DNA of 64,000 nt, taken from Stomorhina lunata (lineage: Eukaryota > Arthropoda > Insecta > Diptera > Rhiniidae). The translations under genes and the position numbers were made by a program. Under the pieces are notes generated by a model. It searched no databases, was not told the origin of the DNA, and worked only from the letters and a program-made list of their open reading frames with translations. The stretch covers positions 120,366,418 to 120,430,417 of the forward strand of contig OW121741.1 in NCBI GenBank assembly GCA_933228675.1, given 5' to 3'. Positions 1 to 13,051 of this stretch are shown here, piece by piece. Position 1 is the stretch's first letter; each line of letters starts with the position of its first letter.

Positions 1-1520
1 ATATAAAATATTTTTTGACATTACAGACTTTTCGTCAGAAATAATTTTTCAATAGAAAATTTTTCGTCAGAAAAATTTTTTCTATAGAAAACTATTCGTC
101 ATAAAAATTTTTTATAGAAAATTTTTTCTCATAGAATATTTTCTATAGAAAATCTTTCGTCATACAAATTTTTCATCAAAAAATATTTTTTATAGAAAAC
201 GTTTCATCATAAAAAGGTTTTCTATAGAAAATATTTTATCATAAAAAATTTAATTTTAAGAACATTTTTCGCCATAAATAAAATTTTCTATAGAAAACTT
301 TTCGTCATAACAAATTTTTCAATAAAAAATTATTCGTCATAAAAAATTTTTTATAGAAAAATTATTTTCATTAAAAAATTTTCTATAGAAATTTTCTCTA
401 TAAAAAATGTTTCTTTATAAAAATTTGTATATAAAAAATTTTTTATGATAAAATAATTTTCGATATAAAATTAAGCAGAAAATTTTTCTTCATAAACAAT
501 TTTTCCTCATAAACAATTTTTCTTCATAGAAAATTATTCTTTAAAATTTTTCTATAGAAAATTTTTCGTTATAAAAATTATTTTTACAGAAAATTTATGG
601 TCATAAACAATTTTTCTATAGAAAAGTATTTCTTCATAAAAATTTTTCTGTAGAAAATTCTTTTTCATAAATAATTTTTCTATAACAAATTTTTCGATTA
701 AAATTTTTTGTCATAAAAAATTTTTCTATAGAAAATTTTTCGTCAGAAAAAATTTTTCTATAGAAAATTTTTCGTCAGAAAAAATTTTCTATAGAAAATT
801 TTGTGTCATAAAAAATTTCTTTATAGAAAATTTTGTGTCATAAAAAACTTTTTTATAGAAAATTTTTCGTAAAAAAAATTTTTCTATAGAAAATTTTTTG
901 TTATAAAAAATTTTTATATACAATATTTTTCGTCATAAAAAATTCTTCTATAGAAAATTTTTCGTCAAAAAAAATTTTTCTATAGAAAATTTTTCTTCAT
1001 AAAAAATTTCTCTATAGAAAATTTTTCTTCATAAAAAATTTCTCTATAGAAAACTTTTCGTCATAAAAATCTTTTTTTACAAAATTTTTTATTAGAAAAC
1101 TTTTGGCAAAGAATTATTTTTTTCTTTAAATTTCTTTTTTCTAGAAAATGTTTCTATAGAAAATTTTTTGTTATAAAACTTTTCATAAAAATATTTTTCT
1201 ACAGAAAAAGGTTCTTCCTAAAACATGTATTTTATATAAGATAAAATGTTAAAAGTTACCATTAAGTATAACGTAAATTTAGTACGAAAAATGTTTATGG
1301 AAAAATTTTCTATAGAAACATTAAACAAAATATTTATAACAAAAAAATTTTTATAGAATCATTTTTTACTGAAAGTTTTCTTAAGAAAAATTTCCTTAGA
1401 AAAATTTTTGTTATAAAAAAAAATTTTTTGTGATAAAAAAAATTTTATTTTCTAAAAAAATTTTTTTATAATAAACAATTTTCTAAAGGAATTTTTTTAT
1501 AATAAACCAGGAAGAAAGTG
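1..1520. repeat. Degenerate AT-rich tandem array, about 30-32 bp period
   Basis: Dozens of diverged units share the palindromic core TTTTCTATAGAAAA separated by A/T spacers that often contain CGTCATAAAAA. Spacing between successive cores is roughly 30-32 bp and units are heavily mutated, especially after about 1080. No gene is visible. The same core recurs in most other arrays of the window with different spacers. Confidence 0.85.
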
Positions 1521-2140
1521 CTATAGTCTGTCAAGCCCTACCATACGATACTCTTCACCAGTAAGGGAAAGGTGTTATTTTTCCTGTATAAAGATAAATA
1601 TTTGCTAAATTTTGCCATCATACAAACTTATATATTTAAGCTGTTTTTGTCATTTGGACTTATATGAAGGCTAGGGTCAAATGTGGACCCATTATTTGGC
1701 AAATTTATTACACTTTTTAGAAAAATTAATTTTGCAAAAAATCAACTCAAAATTCTCATTATCTTCAGATTTACGAGCTTTTTAGTGATTTTTGTCTCAT
1801 TTAGTTCGTTTTACACAAGAGTTTGTATGGGAGCTATTGATATTTGTGACCAATATATCAATTCCGGGAAGTGGAACCTATGGGAGGTACCATAAATAAT
1901 GGACCGATTTCGACGATTTTTAATAGCCACTATCAAAAAAATGATTCGTGATAAATTTTAGAATTGCGACCTGTACTTTGATTACATGGTTTACATAGGG
2001 GTCCAGCCAGACGGACGGACGGATGCTAAATCGACTCAGAAAGTTATTTTAAGCCTAATTTTAAGACAAATATTTCTATGCGTTACATACATAAGCAAAA
2101 ACTTATAATACCCTTTCCACCTATGGTGGTGAAGGGTATA
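1521..2140 (+). mobile_element. Dispersed repeat, copy A
   Basis: This 620-bp block matches 10581-11284 along nearly its full length. Both begin CTATAGTC, share the stretch around AGGGTCAAATGTGGACC, contain a run of GGAC repeats followed by CTAAATCGACTCAGAAAGT, and end with the hairpin TACCCTTTCCACC / GGTGGTGAAGGGTA. Copy A lacks about 90 bp of the middle of copy B. No transposase frame is visible, so it is a non-autonomous or dead element of unknown class. Orientation is arbitrary. Confidence 0.75.
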
Positions 2141-2472
2141 CAAATTTCCTAAGGATTTTTTTTATAATAAAAAATTTTCGAAAAAAATGTTTTCATATAA
2201 AAAATTTTCGGAAGAAATTCCTTTTAACAAATCTTTTAAAGAAATATTTTTATAATAAAAAATTCTCTAAAGAAATTTTTTTATAACAAAACAAATTTTA
2301 AAGAAAATTTATGAAATAAAAAATTTTCTAAAGAATGTTTTTTATACTAAAAAATTTTCTAAAGAAGTTTTTTATAATAAAAAATTTTCTAACGAGGTTA
2401 TTTATAATTAAAAATTTTTCTAAAGAAATTATTTCATAATACAAAATTTTTTTTTTTTAATTTTTTTATAAC
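2141..2472. repeat. Degenerate AT-rich array remnant
   Basis: It continues the array interrupted by the dispersed repeat. Units of the type AAAAATTTTCTAAAGAAA plus a TTTTTATAATA spacer repeat about ten times and then decay into a poly-T tract near 2450. Confidence 0.75.
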
Positions 2473-3779
2473 AAAATGAAAAGCACTATATTTTTAATAT
2501 CATATTTTAATTGTACAAGTCTTCAAGTTTTCACAGATTTACTTTAAAACTTTTTTGCTCCGTCCCCTTTGTAACTGATTGAAACTTTATTATTTAAAAT
2601 GTATTCATCTTTTTATTAAATATTTCAAAAAGAAAATTCAAAATTTCCGCAAGTTGTTCCAGAAATTAACAAAAACTTGAATAAGTTTGTAACGTAGATA
2701 TGTCTATATAGTTTTCTGCCAGCAAAAAAGTGTCAATAAAGAAAGCGTGTAAGTTACAGGTAGAGCCGTGGAAGCATGAAAGATGTTAAATAACATTGAA
2801 ATGAAATTAATACGCGTGGTTGCACTTGAAAGTTAATGTTTGTAATTAAATAAGAATAATTTTCCCTGACAATTTGAATGATGTTCTTCCGTTTCCTTTA
2901 TTTTTTTGGCTGGTGTTATTTTCCGTTTCAATGTTACAGCTTCCGGTGCAAATGTTTTTTTGTCTTTGTATTATGGTTGACAACAATTCACAAATTGTTG
3001 TTGCTGTTGTTGTTACCTGTCGCTGTTTTTTTTTTTTTGATGATTATGTCATGGTTGAAGAAGAAAGCAAATGAGAAGAGAAGGTGAGGACACGAGAAAG
3101 TAGAAAAAAAGCGAAAGAGTAAAGATGAATTGCCAGGCATTGAGGTGGTAATGAGAATGTCATCCCAAATTAATGGCGTTGAGTTGTTAATGATAAATGA
3201 TGAGTTAAAAAGCCAAAAATGTCATGATGGATACTCGTACTTGTAGCTCTGATGGTTTTGTATTTATTCGGAAAGATATTGTATTATTGTATAATCATTT
3301 ATAATGGCAACGATAAGGTGTGTGTGTACGTGTATCTGTGTATGAGTGTATGAATGTGGATGAAGGATTATGTTGATTATTATCTTTTAACTGCAAAAGG
3401 TATTAATCAATTGTGGTTGAAAAGTCATCCATTAAATTGTAATTTACATTTATTGTACAAAATTTTCCGAGTTTCTTATACATAATGTTGATGAATTTGT
3501 TGCTCATTTTAATGTTTGGTAGAAAACAAAGTTTTTAATTCAAGTGAAAGTACATCAGATCTTCATGAATAGTTAAAACTATTAATCCTTTTCAAATTTT
3601 ATTTTAAATTTAAACAAACATTTTATATTTAAATATACAATTGTAATATTTTTGAGAGTGTATGAAAATGTGTAAAGATCGACTTAAAAAAATTTTTTGA
3701 TCTAAACTAACATAAACAGTAATAAGAACTTATCAATGAAGATTTGTTTCATATTAAAGGAAAACGGGCCGAAAGAGTA
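2473..3779. other. Non-repetitive AT-rich DNA, no gene seen
   Basis: Short frames here (for example 2874-3087) are simple-sequence translations without recognisable domains. A T-rich, TTG-repeat tract lies at about 2995-3040. No RNA gene or element boundary could be supported. Confidence 0.5.
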
Positions 3780-5930
3780 CAAACAGGAAACACAAAATTT
3801 TGTATAAAAAAAATATTTTCTTCAAAGAATTGTCTGTAAACAAATTTTCATAAAGAAAAATTTTTGTAGAAAAATTTTTATAAAAAAATTCTACAAAAAA
3901 AATTTTAGAGCTTAAAATTTTCTACATCAAAGTTACTATGGAAAATTTTTATACCAAAAAATATTAAATTGGAAAATTTTTTAAACTAAAAATGTTCTAT
4001 TGAAAAATTATTTAAACGAAAAAATTCTATAGAAACGTTTTTTAACGAAAAATATTTATGACTAAAAATTTTCTATAGAACATTTTTATGACGAAATATT
4101 TTCTATAGAAAAATTTTTATGACGACATATTTTCCATATACCGAAAAATTTTTAATATAAAACTTATAATAACAAAAAATTTTCTATAGAAAAATTTTTG
4201 TAACGAAAAAAATAGAAAAATTTTTATATCGAAAAGTTTTCTATAGAAAAATTTTTATAAAGAATAATTTTCTACAGAAAACTTTTTATAATTAGAAAAG
4301 TTTTTATAACGAAAAATTTTCTATTGAAAAATCTTTATAACGAAAAATTTTCTATCAAAAAATTTTTATAACGAAAAATTTTTTATAACGAAAAATTTTT
4401 TCTAACGAAAAATTTTCTATAGAAAATTTTTTATAATGAAAAATTTTCTATAGAAAAATCTTTATAACGAAAAATTTTCTATAGAAAAATTTTTATAACG
4501 AATAATTTTCTATAGAAAAATTTTTATAATGAAAAATTTTCTCTAGGAAAATTTTCTATAGAAAAATCTTTATAACGAAAAATTTTCTATAGAACATTTT
4601 TTAGAACGAAAAATTTTCTATAGAAAATTTTTTATAACGAAAAATTTTCTAAAGAAAATTTTTTATGACGAAAAATTTTCTATAAAAAAATTTTTATACC
4701 GAAAAATTTTCTATAGAAAAATTTTTATACCGAAAAATTTTCTATAGAAAAATTTTTATACCGAAAAATTTTCTATAGAAAAATTTTTATATCGAAAAAT
4801 TTTCTATAGAAAAATTTTCTATAGAAAAATTTTTATACCGAAAAATTTTCTATAGAAAAATTTTTATACCGAAAAATTTTCTATAGAAAAATTTTTATAT
4901 CGAAAAATTTTCTATAGAAAAATTTTTATACCGAAAAATTTTCTATAGAAAAATTTTTATACCGAAAAATTTTCTATAGAAAAATTTTTATACCAAAAAA
5001 TTTTCTATAGAAAAATTTTTATACCGAAAAATTTTCTATAGAAAAATTTTTATACCGAAAAATTTTCTATAGAAAAATTTTTATACCGAAAAATTTTCTA
5101 TAGAAAAATTTTTATACTGAAAAATTTTCTATAGAAAAATTTTTATACCGAAAAATTTTCTATAGAAAAATTTTTATACCGAAAAATTTTCTATAGAAAA
5201 ATTTTTATAACGAAAAATTTTCTATAGAAAAATTTTTATACCGAAAAATTTTCTATAGAAAAAATTTTATACCGAAAAATTTTCTATAGAAAAATTTTTA
5301 TACCGAAAAATTTTCTATAGAAAATTTTTATACCGAAAAATTTTCTATAGAAAATTTTTATACCGAAAAATTTTCTATAGAAAATTTTTATACCGAAAAA
5401 TTTTCTATAGAAAATTTTTATACCGAAAAATTTTCTATAGAAAATTTTTATACCAAAAAATTTTCTATAGAAAAATTTTTATACCGAAAAATTTTCTTTA
5501 GAAAAATTCTTTTATCGAAAAATTTTCTATAGAAAAATGTTAATATCGAAAAATTTTCTTTAGAAAAATTTGAATACCGAAAAATTTTCTCAAGAAAAAT
5601 TTGAATACCGAAAAAATAAAAAAAGGTTTATACCAAAGAATTTTCCATAGAAAAATTTTTACACAGAAAAATTTTCTATAGAAAATTTTTATACCAAAAA
5701 TTTTCTATAGAAAAATGTTTATACCGAAAAATTTTCTATAGACAATTTTGATACCAAAAAACTTTCTATAGAAAAATTTTTATGCCTACAAATTTTCTAT
5801 AGAAAGATTTTTATACCGAAAAATTTTCGAAAAAAAAAATTTATAACGAAAAATTTTCTATAGAAAAATATTTATACCGAAAAATTTTCTATAGAAAAAT
5901 TTTTTTTCCATACCAACATTTTTTGGTTTT
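3780..5930. repeat. AT-rich satellite, 31-bp unit with CTATAG palindrome and ACCG spacer
   Basis: Tandem units consist of AAATTTTCTATAGAAAAATT followed by TTTATACCGAA. The block from about 4690 to 5480 is the most homogeneous, with a 31-bp period that changes to 30 bp for several consecutive units at about 5310-5460. Edges are diverged and use TAACGA or TATCGA spacers. This gradient of homogeneous centre and mutated edges is typical of a tandem array homogenised by unequal exchange. Confidence 0.93.
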
Positions 5931-7589
5931 ATCAAAAAACTATTTATTACAATAATTAATAATTGTAATAAATTGGGATTCTTAGTGCAATACACTACAG
6001 TAAAACTTTTTAATTAAATGTTTGATGTCCCAAAATTTTGATAAACCTTTTTAATTAAAATTTTTATACTGAAAAATTTTCAATAGAAAAAAAATTTTTA
6101 TACCGAAAAATTTTTATACGAAAAAATTTTCTATAGAAGATTTTTATAACAATTTTGTTATACAAAATTTTTATAGAAAGAGTCATTAAATCTTTTACTA
6201 AAATTTTTCTGTTTCTAAAAAGTTTCTTTAAAAAAAATCGTTTATCCAAAATATTAGAATTTTAAATTTTGCACTAACCCTTTGCATACCCTTCATCCAA
6301 ATGTTTAAAATTATCATCAAAATATTCAAATTTAAAAATGCTAAATATTCTAAAAATTCTGTGTTTATTTCCTTTAGTCTTCGAGAAAAATAAAAGTATA
6401 TTAAAAATATTGTATATCCTGAATATTTTTTGATCTCATAACGTTATCTCTAGCCGACATTATTACTCTAATGTTAAAGATGTTTTTCTTTTCGAGGAAA
6501 AATAAAACAAAAAGAAAAACATTATTATTTTATTAACAAAATACAAAGCAAATAAATTCTAACGTTTACTTTTCTCACGCAAAACAACATTCATGTGGTT
6601 TTTAATTTACATAATTTTAGCATAAAATTTTCAGGAAAAATAAAAAAATAACGACGAGCAAGACAAGAAATTTTCCCAACATACAATAAATATTACTCAT
6701 ACGCTAGAGCTTGAACAAAAGTGCCTTCTTTCAGATTCACGATGTTAAGATGAAATTACCAGAAAGTCTATAATTTCTGATGAAATTAAAGTACTAAAAA
6801 ATCTTAAAATTTACATTTACATATTAAAACCACTTCTCTGGAAAAACATTTCCCGGAATGGCTTATTATTATGGTTACCTGTTGTGAATTCAAGTGACTT
6901 TAAATGAAAACAAAAGGATTCTCAGAACGAAGCCATCGCCATTCAAAACCTAAATGAAGTCACTTTATTTTGTGGTTAAATGCCAAAATAAAGTACCATA
7001 ATAATAAAGAAAAAAATATACCCCAAACCCCAATGTTTGCCTTCAAAAAAACCAAAGACTCGATGTTAACATTTTTATATCCTCCTTCTTTTGTTCTCTG
7101 TTGCCTTAAATATCGCCATGACACAATGATGTGTTGTTTTAAATCTTAAAAAATAAAAATATGAATAACTGTCACAAATATAAATGTACCCGCCTCAATC
7201 TCGGTCTTACTTATTCTTATTTAAACGTTCCGAATGTCTTCATCTTATTGCGGATACTTGCCACAATTTTGCGACTCTTTTATCAAGTCTTATTGTCATT
7301 TCTCGCTATGATAAAGTGCAAACATTTAAACATTACACACACACACGCAGCTTAACTGACAGTCACATACACTCTGATATACATGCATGCATATGAGGAC
7401 ATATTAGGGTAATATCATCCTCTGAACATCACTGTCAGTCATGCTGTGTTGATTATTTATTGGCTGCATGGATATAAAAATAAGAATACAGAGACAGAAG
7501 GAGCTAATAGATGAAAAGAAGGATGATTTAGTTGGTTAAGGAAAATGCAAGGTACCCTACAGCTGGCATCTTTTTTAATATGTATCATT
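5931..7589. other. AT-rich spacer with array remnant, no gene seen
   Basis: An imperfect 30-nt palindrome (TTTATTACAAT / ATTGTAATAAA) occupies 5943-5972. A few diverged satellite units lie at 6060-6160. The rest is unique AT-rich sequence with only short frames lacking recognisable domains, plus an ACAC microsatellite near 7335. Confidence 0.5.
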
Positions 7590-9870
7590 TAGAAATATTT
7601 GTAAACTGAAAAATTTTCTTTAAAAAAAATTGTGTAAAAAAAATTTTATATAAAAAAAATTTATAACACAAATTTTTCTACAGCAAAATTTTTTATAGAA
7701 CAACTTTCTATAGAAACATTTTTATAATTAAAATTTTTCTATAGAAAATTTTTCGGCTTACAAATTTTTCTAAAGAAATTTTTTCTAGAAAAAACTGTTC
7801 ATTATCAAAACGTTTCCTTATAAACAATTTTCAATAGAAAATTTTTCTGTAGAAAATTTGTCTGTAGAAAAATTTTCAAAAAAATTTTTTTGACATAGAA
7901 TTTTATATAGAATATTTTTCGGTAATTTTCTATAGAAAATTTTTTTGTCTAAAATTTTTGGTATAGAAAATTTTTGTATAGAAATTTTTTGGTATATATA
8001 TTTTTCTATAGAAAATGTTGAATCATAAACATATAGAAAATTTCTTCGGTAGAAAATTTCGAAATTTTTTCGATATACAAATTTTTCTATAGAAATTTTT
8101 TTGGTATAAAAATTTTTCTATGGAAAATTTTTCGGTATAAAAATTTTTCTATAAAAAATTTTTCGGTAAGCCAATTTTTCTATAAAAAATATTTCGGTAT
8201 AAGAATTTTCTTTAAAAAATTGTTCGGCATAAATTTTTTCTATAGAAAATTCTTAGGTATAAAACTTTTTCTATAGAAAATTTTTCAGTATAAAACTTTC
8301 TATAGAAAATTTTTCGGTATAAAATTTTTTCTATAGAAAATTTTTCGGTATAAAAATTTTTCTATAGAAAATCTTTCTGTATAAAAATTTTTCTATAGAA
8401 AATTTTATGGTATAAAAATTTTTCTATAGAAAATTTTATGGTATAAAAGTTTTTCTATAGAAAATTTTATGGTACAAAAATTTTTATATAGAAAATTTTT
8501 CGGCATAAACATTTTTCTATGGAAAATTTTTCGGTATAAAAATTTTTCTATAAAAAATTTTTTGGTATATTAATTTTTCTATAAAAAATATTTCGGTATA
8601 AGAATTTTCTTTAAAAAATTGTTCGGCATAAATTTTTCTATAGAAAATTTTTCGGTATAAAAATTTTTCTATTGAAAATTTTTCGGTATAAAAATTTTTC
8701 TATAGAAAATTTTTCGGTATAAAAATTTTTCTATAGAAAACTTTTCGGTATAAAAATTATTCTATAGAAAATTTTTCGGTATAAAAATTTTTCTATAGAA
8801 AATTTTTCGGTATAAAAATTTTTCTATAGAAAATTTTTCGGTATAAAAATTTTTCTATAGAAAATATTTCGTTATAAAAAGTTTTCTATAGAAAATATTT
8901 TGGTATAAAAATTGCTCTTTACAAAATTTTTAAATACAAAAATTTTTTGATACAAAAATTTTTCTATAAAAAATTTTTCGGTAAGCCAATTTTTCTATAG
9001 AAAATATTTCGGTATAAGAATTTTCTTTAAAAAATTGTTCTTTACAAAATTTTCGAATACAAAACTTTTTCTATAGAGAATTTTTCACCATACAAATTTG
9101 TCTACCTAAAATTTGCGTTATCAAAATTTTTCTATATATTTTTCTAATATTTCATAATAAAAATTTTTCTATAAAAAATTTTTCATTATAAAAATTTCTT
9201 TATAAAATTTTTTCGGTATAAAATGAAAAATGTTCTATAAAAAATTTTTAAACGAAAAAATGTTCTATTAAAAATTTTTATACCGAACAATTTTCTATAA
9301 AAAATTTTTATACCGAACAATTTTCTATAAAAAATTTTTATACCAAAAAATTTTCTATAAAAAATTTTTATACCGAAAAATTTTCTACACAAAATTTTTA
9401 TACCGAAAAATTTTCTATAAAAAAATTTTATGCCGAAAAATTTTCTAAAAAATTTTTTATACCAAAAAATTTTCTATAAAAAATTTTTATTTAAACAATT
9501 TTCTATAAAAAATTTTTATTTAAAAAAAAATTGTGTACAAAAAATTTTCTTAAAAAAATGTTTATACCGAAAAATTTTCTATAAAATATTTTTATACCTA
9601 AAAATTTTGTTTAAAAAATTTATATACCGAAAAATTTTTTATAAAAAATGTTTATACCGAAAAATTTTCTATAAAAAATGTTTATACCTAAAAATTTACT
9701 ATAAAAAATTTTTGTTCCGAAAAATTTTCTATAAAAAATTTGTATACCGAAAAACTTTCAATAAAAAATTTGTATACCGAAAAATTTTCTATAAAAAATT
9801 TTTACATCTAAAAATTTAGTACTGAAAATTTAGTATACAAAAATTGTTGTATTGAAAATTTTCTATAGAA
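7590..9870. repeat. AT-rich satellite in reverse orientation, flipping near 9.2 kb
   Basis: From about 7730 to 9190 units read CTATAGAAAATTTTTCGGTA, which is the reverse complement of the unit at 3780-5930. At about 9190-9245 the orientation switches and units to 9800 again read ATACCGAAAAATTTTCTATA. Units are about 31 bp in the central block (8630-8880) and diverged elsewhere. Apparent reading frames in the array, for example 9430-9819, are translations of the repeat. Confidence 0.9.
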
Positions 9871-10580
9871 AAATTTCATTAAATTGAATTAAAGTTTTAT
9901 ATTATTTAAAAACAAAAAAACAAACCATTCAATAAACCTACAATACCTCCTTACTTCACATAATAATGTCCTGCCATTAGTTAGTACCGCAAAAAAATAA
10001 AGAAGTTTAACGTTTACCACGAGCGTAAAGTAGCTAAATTTACACATTTTTCTGAGAAAACTCTTTTTCTCTTAGTCGTCACAAACACCAACATACACAC
10101 ACATGTTCTGAAACATCTCACATCTACTCATACACTCATTGATTAAGTGAAGAATTTTATTATAATATTATGCAAAAAATGTTTAAAAATATAACCAGCC
10201 TTAAACATACGTTTAACGTTAACTTTTACCTTGTCATCCTGTTAAAAAGGAGCAAATGAAAGTTTCTTTCTTTCGTTCCGCTGCCGTTCAGCTTCTCTGC
10301 ATTTTAATAATATAAACGGAAATCATTTATTTCAATTTAATGCCATTATTTAAGGATGTTTTTTTTATGCTAATAAATTCAGTATGAGAATGTATGAGAG
10401 AGGAAGAGCGACAGAGAGAGAGAGAGTGATATTAAATCAACACGTATATACTTAAATATGTATGGAACTGAATGTTCATATGTATAAGTAGGTATCATTG
10501 CTTCCTCATTGTTTTGTTGGTTGGTGTTTTTTTTACAAAGACAGTGTAACTAGAATATGTTGGGACAGTAAAAGAAAATT
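9871..10580. other. Unique AT-rich DNA, no gene seen
   Basis: No convincing coding frame. A GAGAGA microsatellite lies near 10413-10428. The stretch separates the satellite from dispersed repeat copy B. Confidence 0.45.
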
Positions 10581-11284
10581 CTATAGTCAGTCAAGCCTGA
10601 CACCTTCACCACTAAGGTCAAAGATGTTTTTTTCCTGTATAGAGACATTTGGACTTATATGAGAGCAAGGGTCAAATGTGGACCGATTATCTCGAAATTT
10701 GGCAAGTTGATTGCAGTTGTTACAAAAATTGCGTTTGAAAAAAATAAAATTACAATTTTTATTATCTTTAGATTTGCGAGCGTTTTAGTGATTTTTGTCT
10801 CATTTAGTGCGTTTTGATAGAAGAGTTTGTATGGGAGCTATGGTCAAATGTGGACCAATTTCAACAAAATTTGGTTCAGTGATTTAAGTTTACATAAGCA
10901 ATATTTATTTCAAATTTCATGAAAAAATATTGATATTTGTGGCCAATATATCAATTCCGGGAAGTGGGACCTATGGGAGGTAACATAAATAATAGACCGA
11001 TTTTGACGAATTTCAATAGCCATAGTCCCATTATCAAAACAAATATCTGTTCCAAGTTTCATCAAATTATCTTTAGAATTGCGACCTGTAGTTTGATTAC
11101 AAGGTTTACATGGGAGTCCAGCCGTCCAGCCCGCCAGACGAACGGACATCGCTAAATCGACTCAGAAAGTGATTCTAAGCCTATTGGAATACTAAAAGAT
11201 GGTTATAAGACAAATATTTCTATGCGTAACATACATCAGCACAAACTTATAATACCCTTTCCACCTATGGTGGTGAAGGGTATA
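10581..11284 (+). mobile_element. Dispersed repeat, copy B
   Basis: This 704-bp block is the longer copy of the repeat at 1521-2140. It shares the CTATAGTC start, the TCAAATGTGGACC stretches (two here), CCTATGGGAGGTA, CTAAATCGACTCAGAAAGT and the terminal hairpin TACCCTTTCCACC / GGTGGTGAAGGGTA at 11251-11282. It has no protein frame long enough for a transposase. The family is not identified. Confidence 0.75.
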
Positions 11285-12903
11285 AAAAGTTGATAACTTA
11301 TAAATGATTAACAATATGTTGATATTATTACAAATTTTATTTGTAACACGCCTTAGACTTATTTTATATGAATTTTTTTTAACTGAAAAATTTTAGATTT
11401 CTTTTACTGAAATTAGGAAAACTTTTTATAATTACAGATATTCATAAAAATTCCTTGTTTCCCTACTTCTTTGTCACACTGTCCCCATATAAATTTACAT
11501 ACGATATGTAATTGAGAATGTGAAAAATCCTTCCTTTAAAAAACTCTTGACTGTGATTTACGTTGGCTTGGTTTTTTTTGCACTTTTATTACCTTCATTG
11601 TATAAAAATTTCACGTTAATTTGGTAAATCAAATGGCTAAAATTGAATTTATATTATAATAAAAATTTCATGCATTCAGCATTTTCTTTATTAAATGATT
11701 GCGTTAACAGGTATTTTATGGCATTGAAAAACGAACAATAATCCAAATTTAAATCTGATAGAGATACAAACAAAATTCCATGGAAAAAAGTTACTTTTCC
11801 TATAAATATTGATAATCAATTTGACATGGAGAAGATGTTTAAATTTTTTTTGTAGCTTAAAAAGAAATGGACAAATTTAATAGTGTCATAAAATTTTAAA
11901 AATAAATTTAACAATTAATTTTTTAAATCAAGGGCCAAATTACGGCATTCGATATCGATTGAAATCTTAGATATTTTCAAAACATTTGTATAGCATACTT
12001 TAAGGATAATTAAAATTATTTAAAAGATGCACAGTTTACCAGAGTTTTTTGAAGTTATTTCCCAAAAGATGAACAATAGTAAAAGAGTTTTAGTTGAACA
12101 ATATATATTTTTAAAAACGAATCAAAACGAATACGAAATTTAAAAACATTTTGCATCGAAGTAACTTTGAACATCCCTAAAGTATACTTCAAAATATTCT
12201 CTTAAAAGTCTGAGTTTTAGATTTGATTTATCAAATTATCATATAAGTTTTAAATTTTCTCCCAAATAATATCCTTTACCTTCAACATTTCCAACACTTG
12301 TCCACATCTGATTTATTTCCCTTAAATTTTGCCTTTTGGCTGATTTGTTTTGCCTTAAATTTGTATTAATGTTATTATCAATAAATGCAAATCTTAGTAA
12401 TTTTTTTTTGTTGTATTAATATTATGTAATTTTCAAAAGTATATAATAATATTATTAAAATTTTACCCTTAAGTCAAACACGTTCTACATTGAGAGATAT
12501 TAAGACACAAAAAATCTGTATTGAATTTTGCCTACTTAAAAATATTTTTGGCATAAAATGCAAATTATTTAGCTCAAAGCGAGAAAACATAATTGATATT
12601 ATAAGAAATTTGGAATATATTTTTAAATATTTACTAATAAACGGGACGTGCGCGTTTTCTAAAAAGAAAACTTTATTAATAGACCATAGAAGGGGCGTAA
12701 TTTTTACAGAATTAGGAAAATTTTTAAAACCGATCATCTTGTAATTTAAATAGGGTATAAGTACGTATAAGTATTGGCATTAGTATTACTCTTAATATTA
12801 GTAGTAGTATTAGTATTAATAGTAGTTTTTGTGCTAGTGAATGTACTGGCATGTACCATTATGTAAGCATAAGATATATCCTTCATCAAAAACAATATAT
12901 GTA
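11285..12903. other. Unique AT-rich DNA, no gene seen
   Basis: Overlapping frames on opposite strands at 12474-12744 are both open for about 85 codons but show no domain and lie in low-complexity AT sequence. A TAGTATTA-type microsatellite occupies about 12776-12835. Confidence 0.45.
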
Positions 12904-13051
12904 ACCCGGTCTATGAAAAGGTGGCTTATGACTAAATAACAAAATTTCCAAAAATTAGCTAATTTTTCGAAATTTGTTGAAATTATTAGCTAATTTTTCG
13001 AAATTTTGTTTTTGAGTCATAAGCCACCTCTTCCCTTTTCTCAGACCGGGT
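12904..13051. mobile_element. Hairpin MITE, about 148 bp
   Basis: The left end ACCCGGTCTATGAAAAG is the imperfect inverse of the right end CTTTTCTCAGACCGGGT (allowing a short insertion). The arms continue through GGTGGCTTATGACT / AGTCATAAGCCACC to AAAATTT near the centre, so nearly the whole element folds into a hairpin. No clear target duplication was found and there is no coding capacity. Confidence 0.7.

Noticed and set aside
1683..1895. 70-codon frame in dispersed repeat A
   Set aside because: Not preserved in copy B at the equivalent position, so not coding.
2105..2140. Helitron 3' hairpin
   Set aside because: The terminal hairpin is strong but no CTRR end or TC start is seen, so the dispersed repeat is left unclassified.
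9430..9819. 129-codon K/F/Y-rich frame
   Set aside because: Translation of the AT-rich satellite; the same type appears in every array, including 41307-41585, 52855-53358 and 53174-53470.
12474..12744. Overlapping frames of 84-87 codons on both strands
   Set aside because: Open on both strands in AT-rich low-complexity DNA, no domain and no conserved signal visible.
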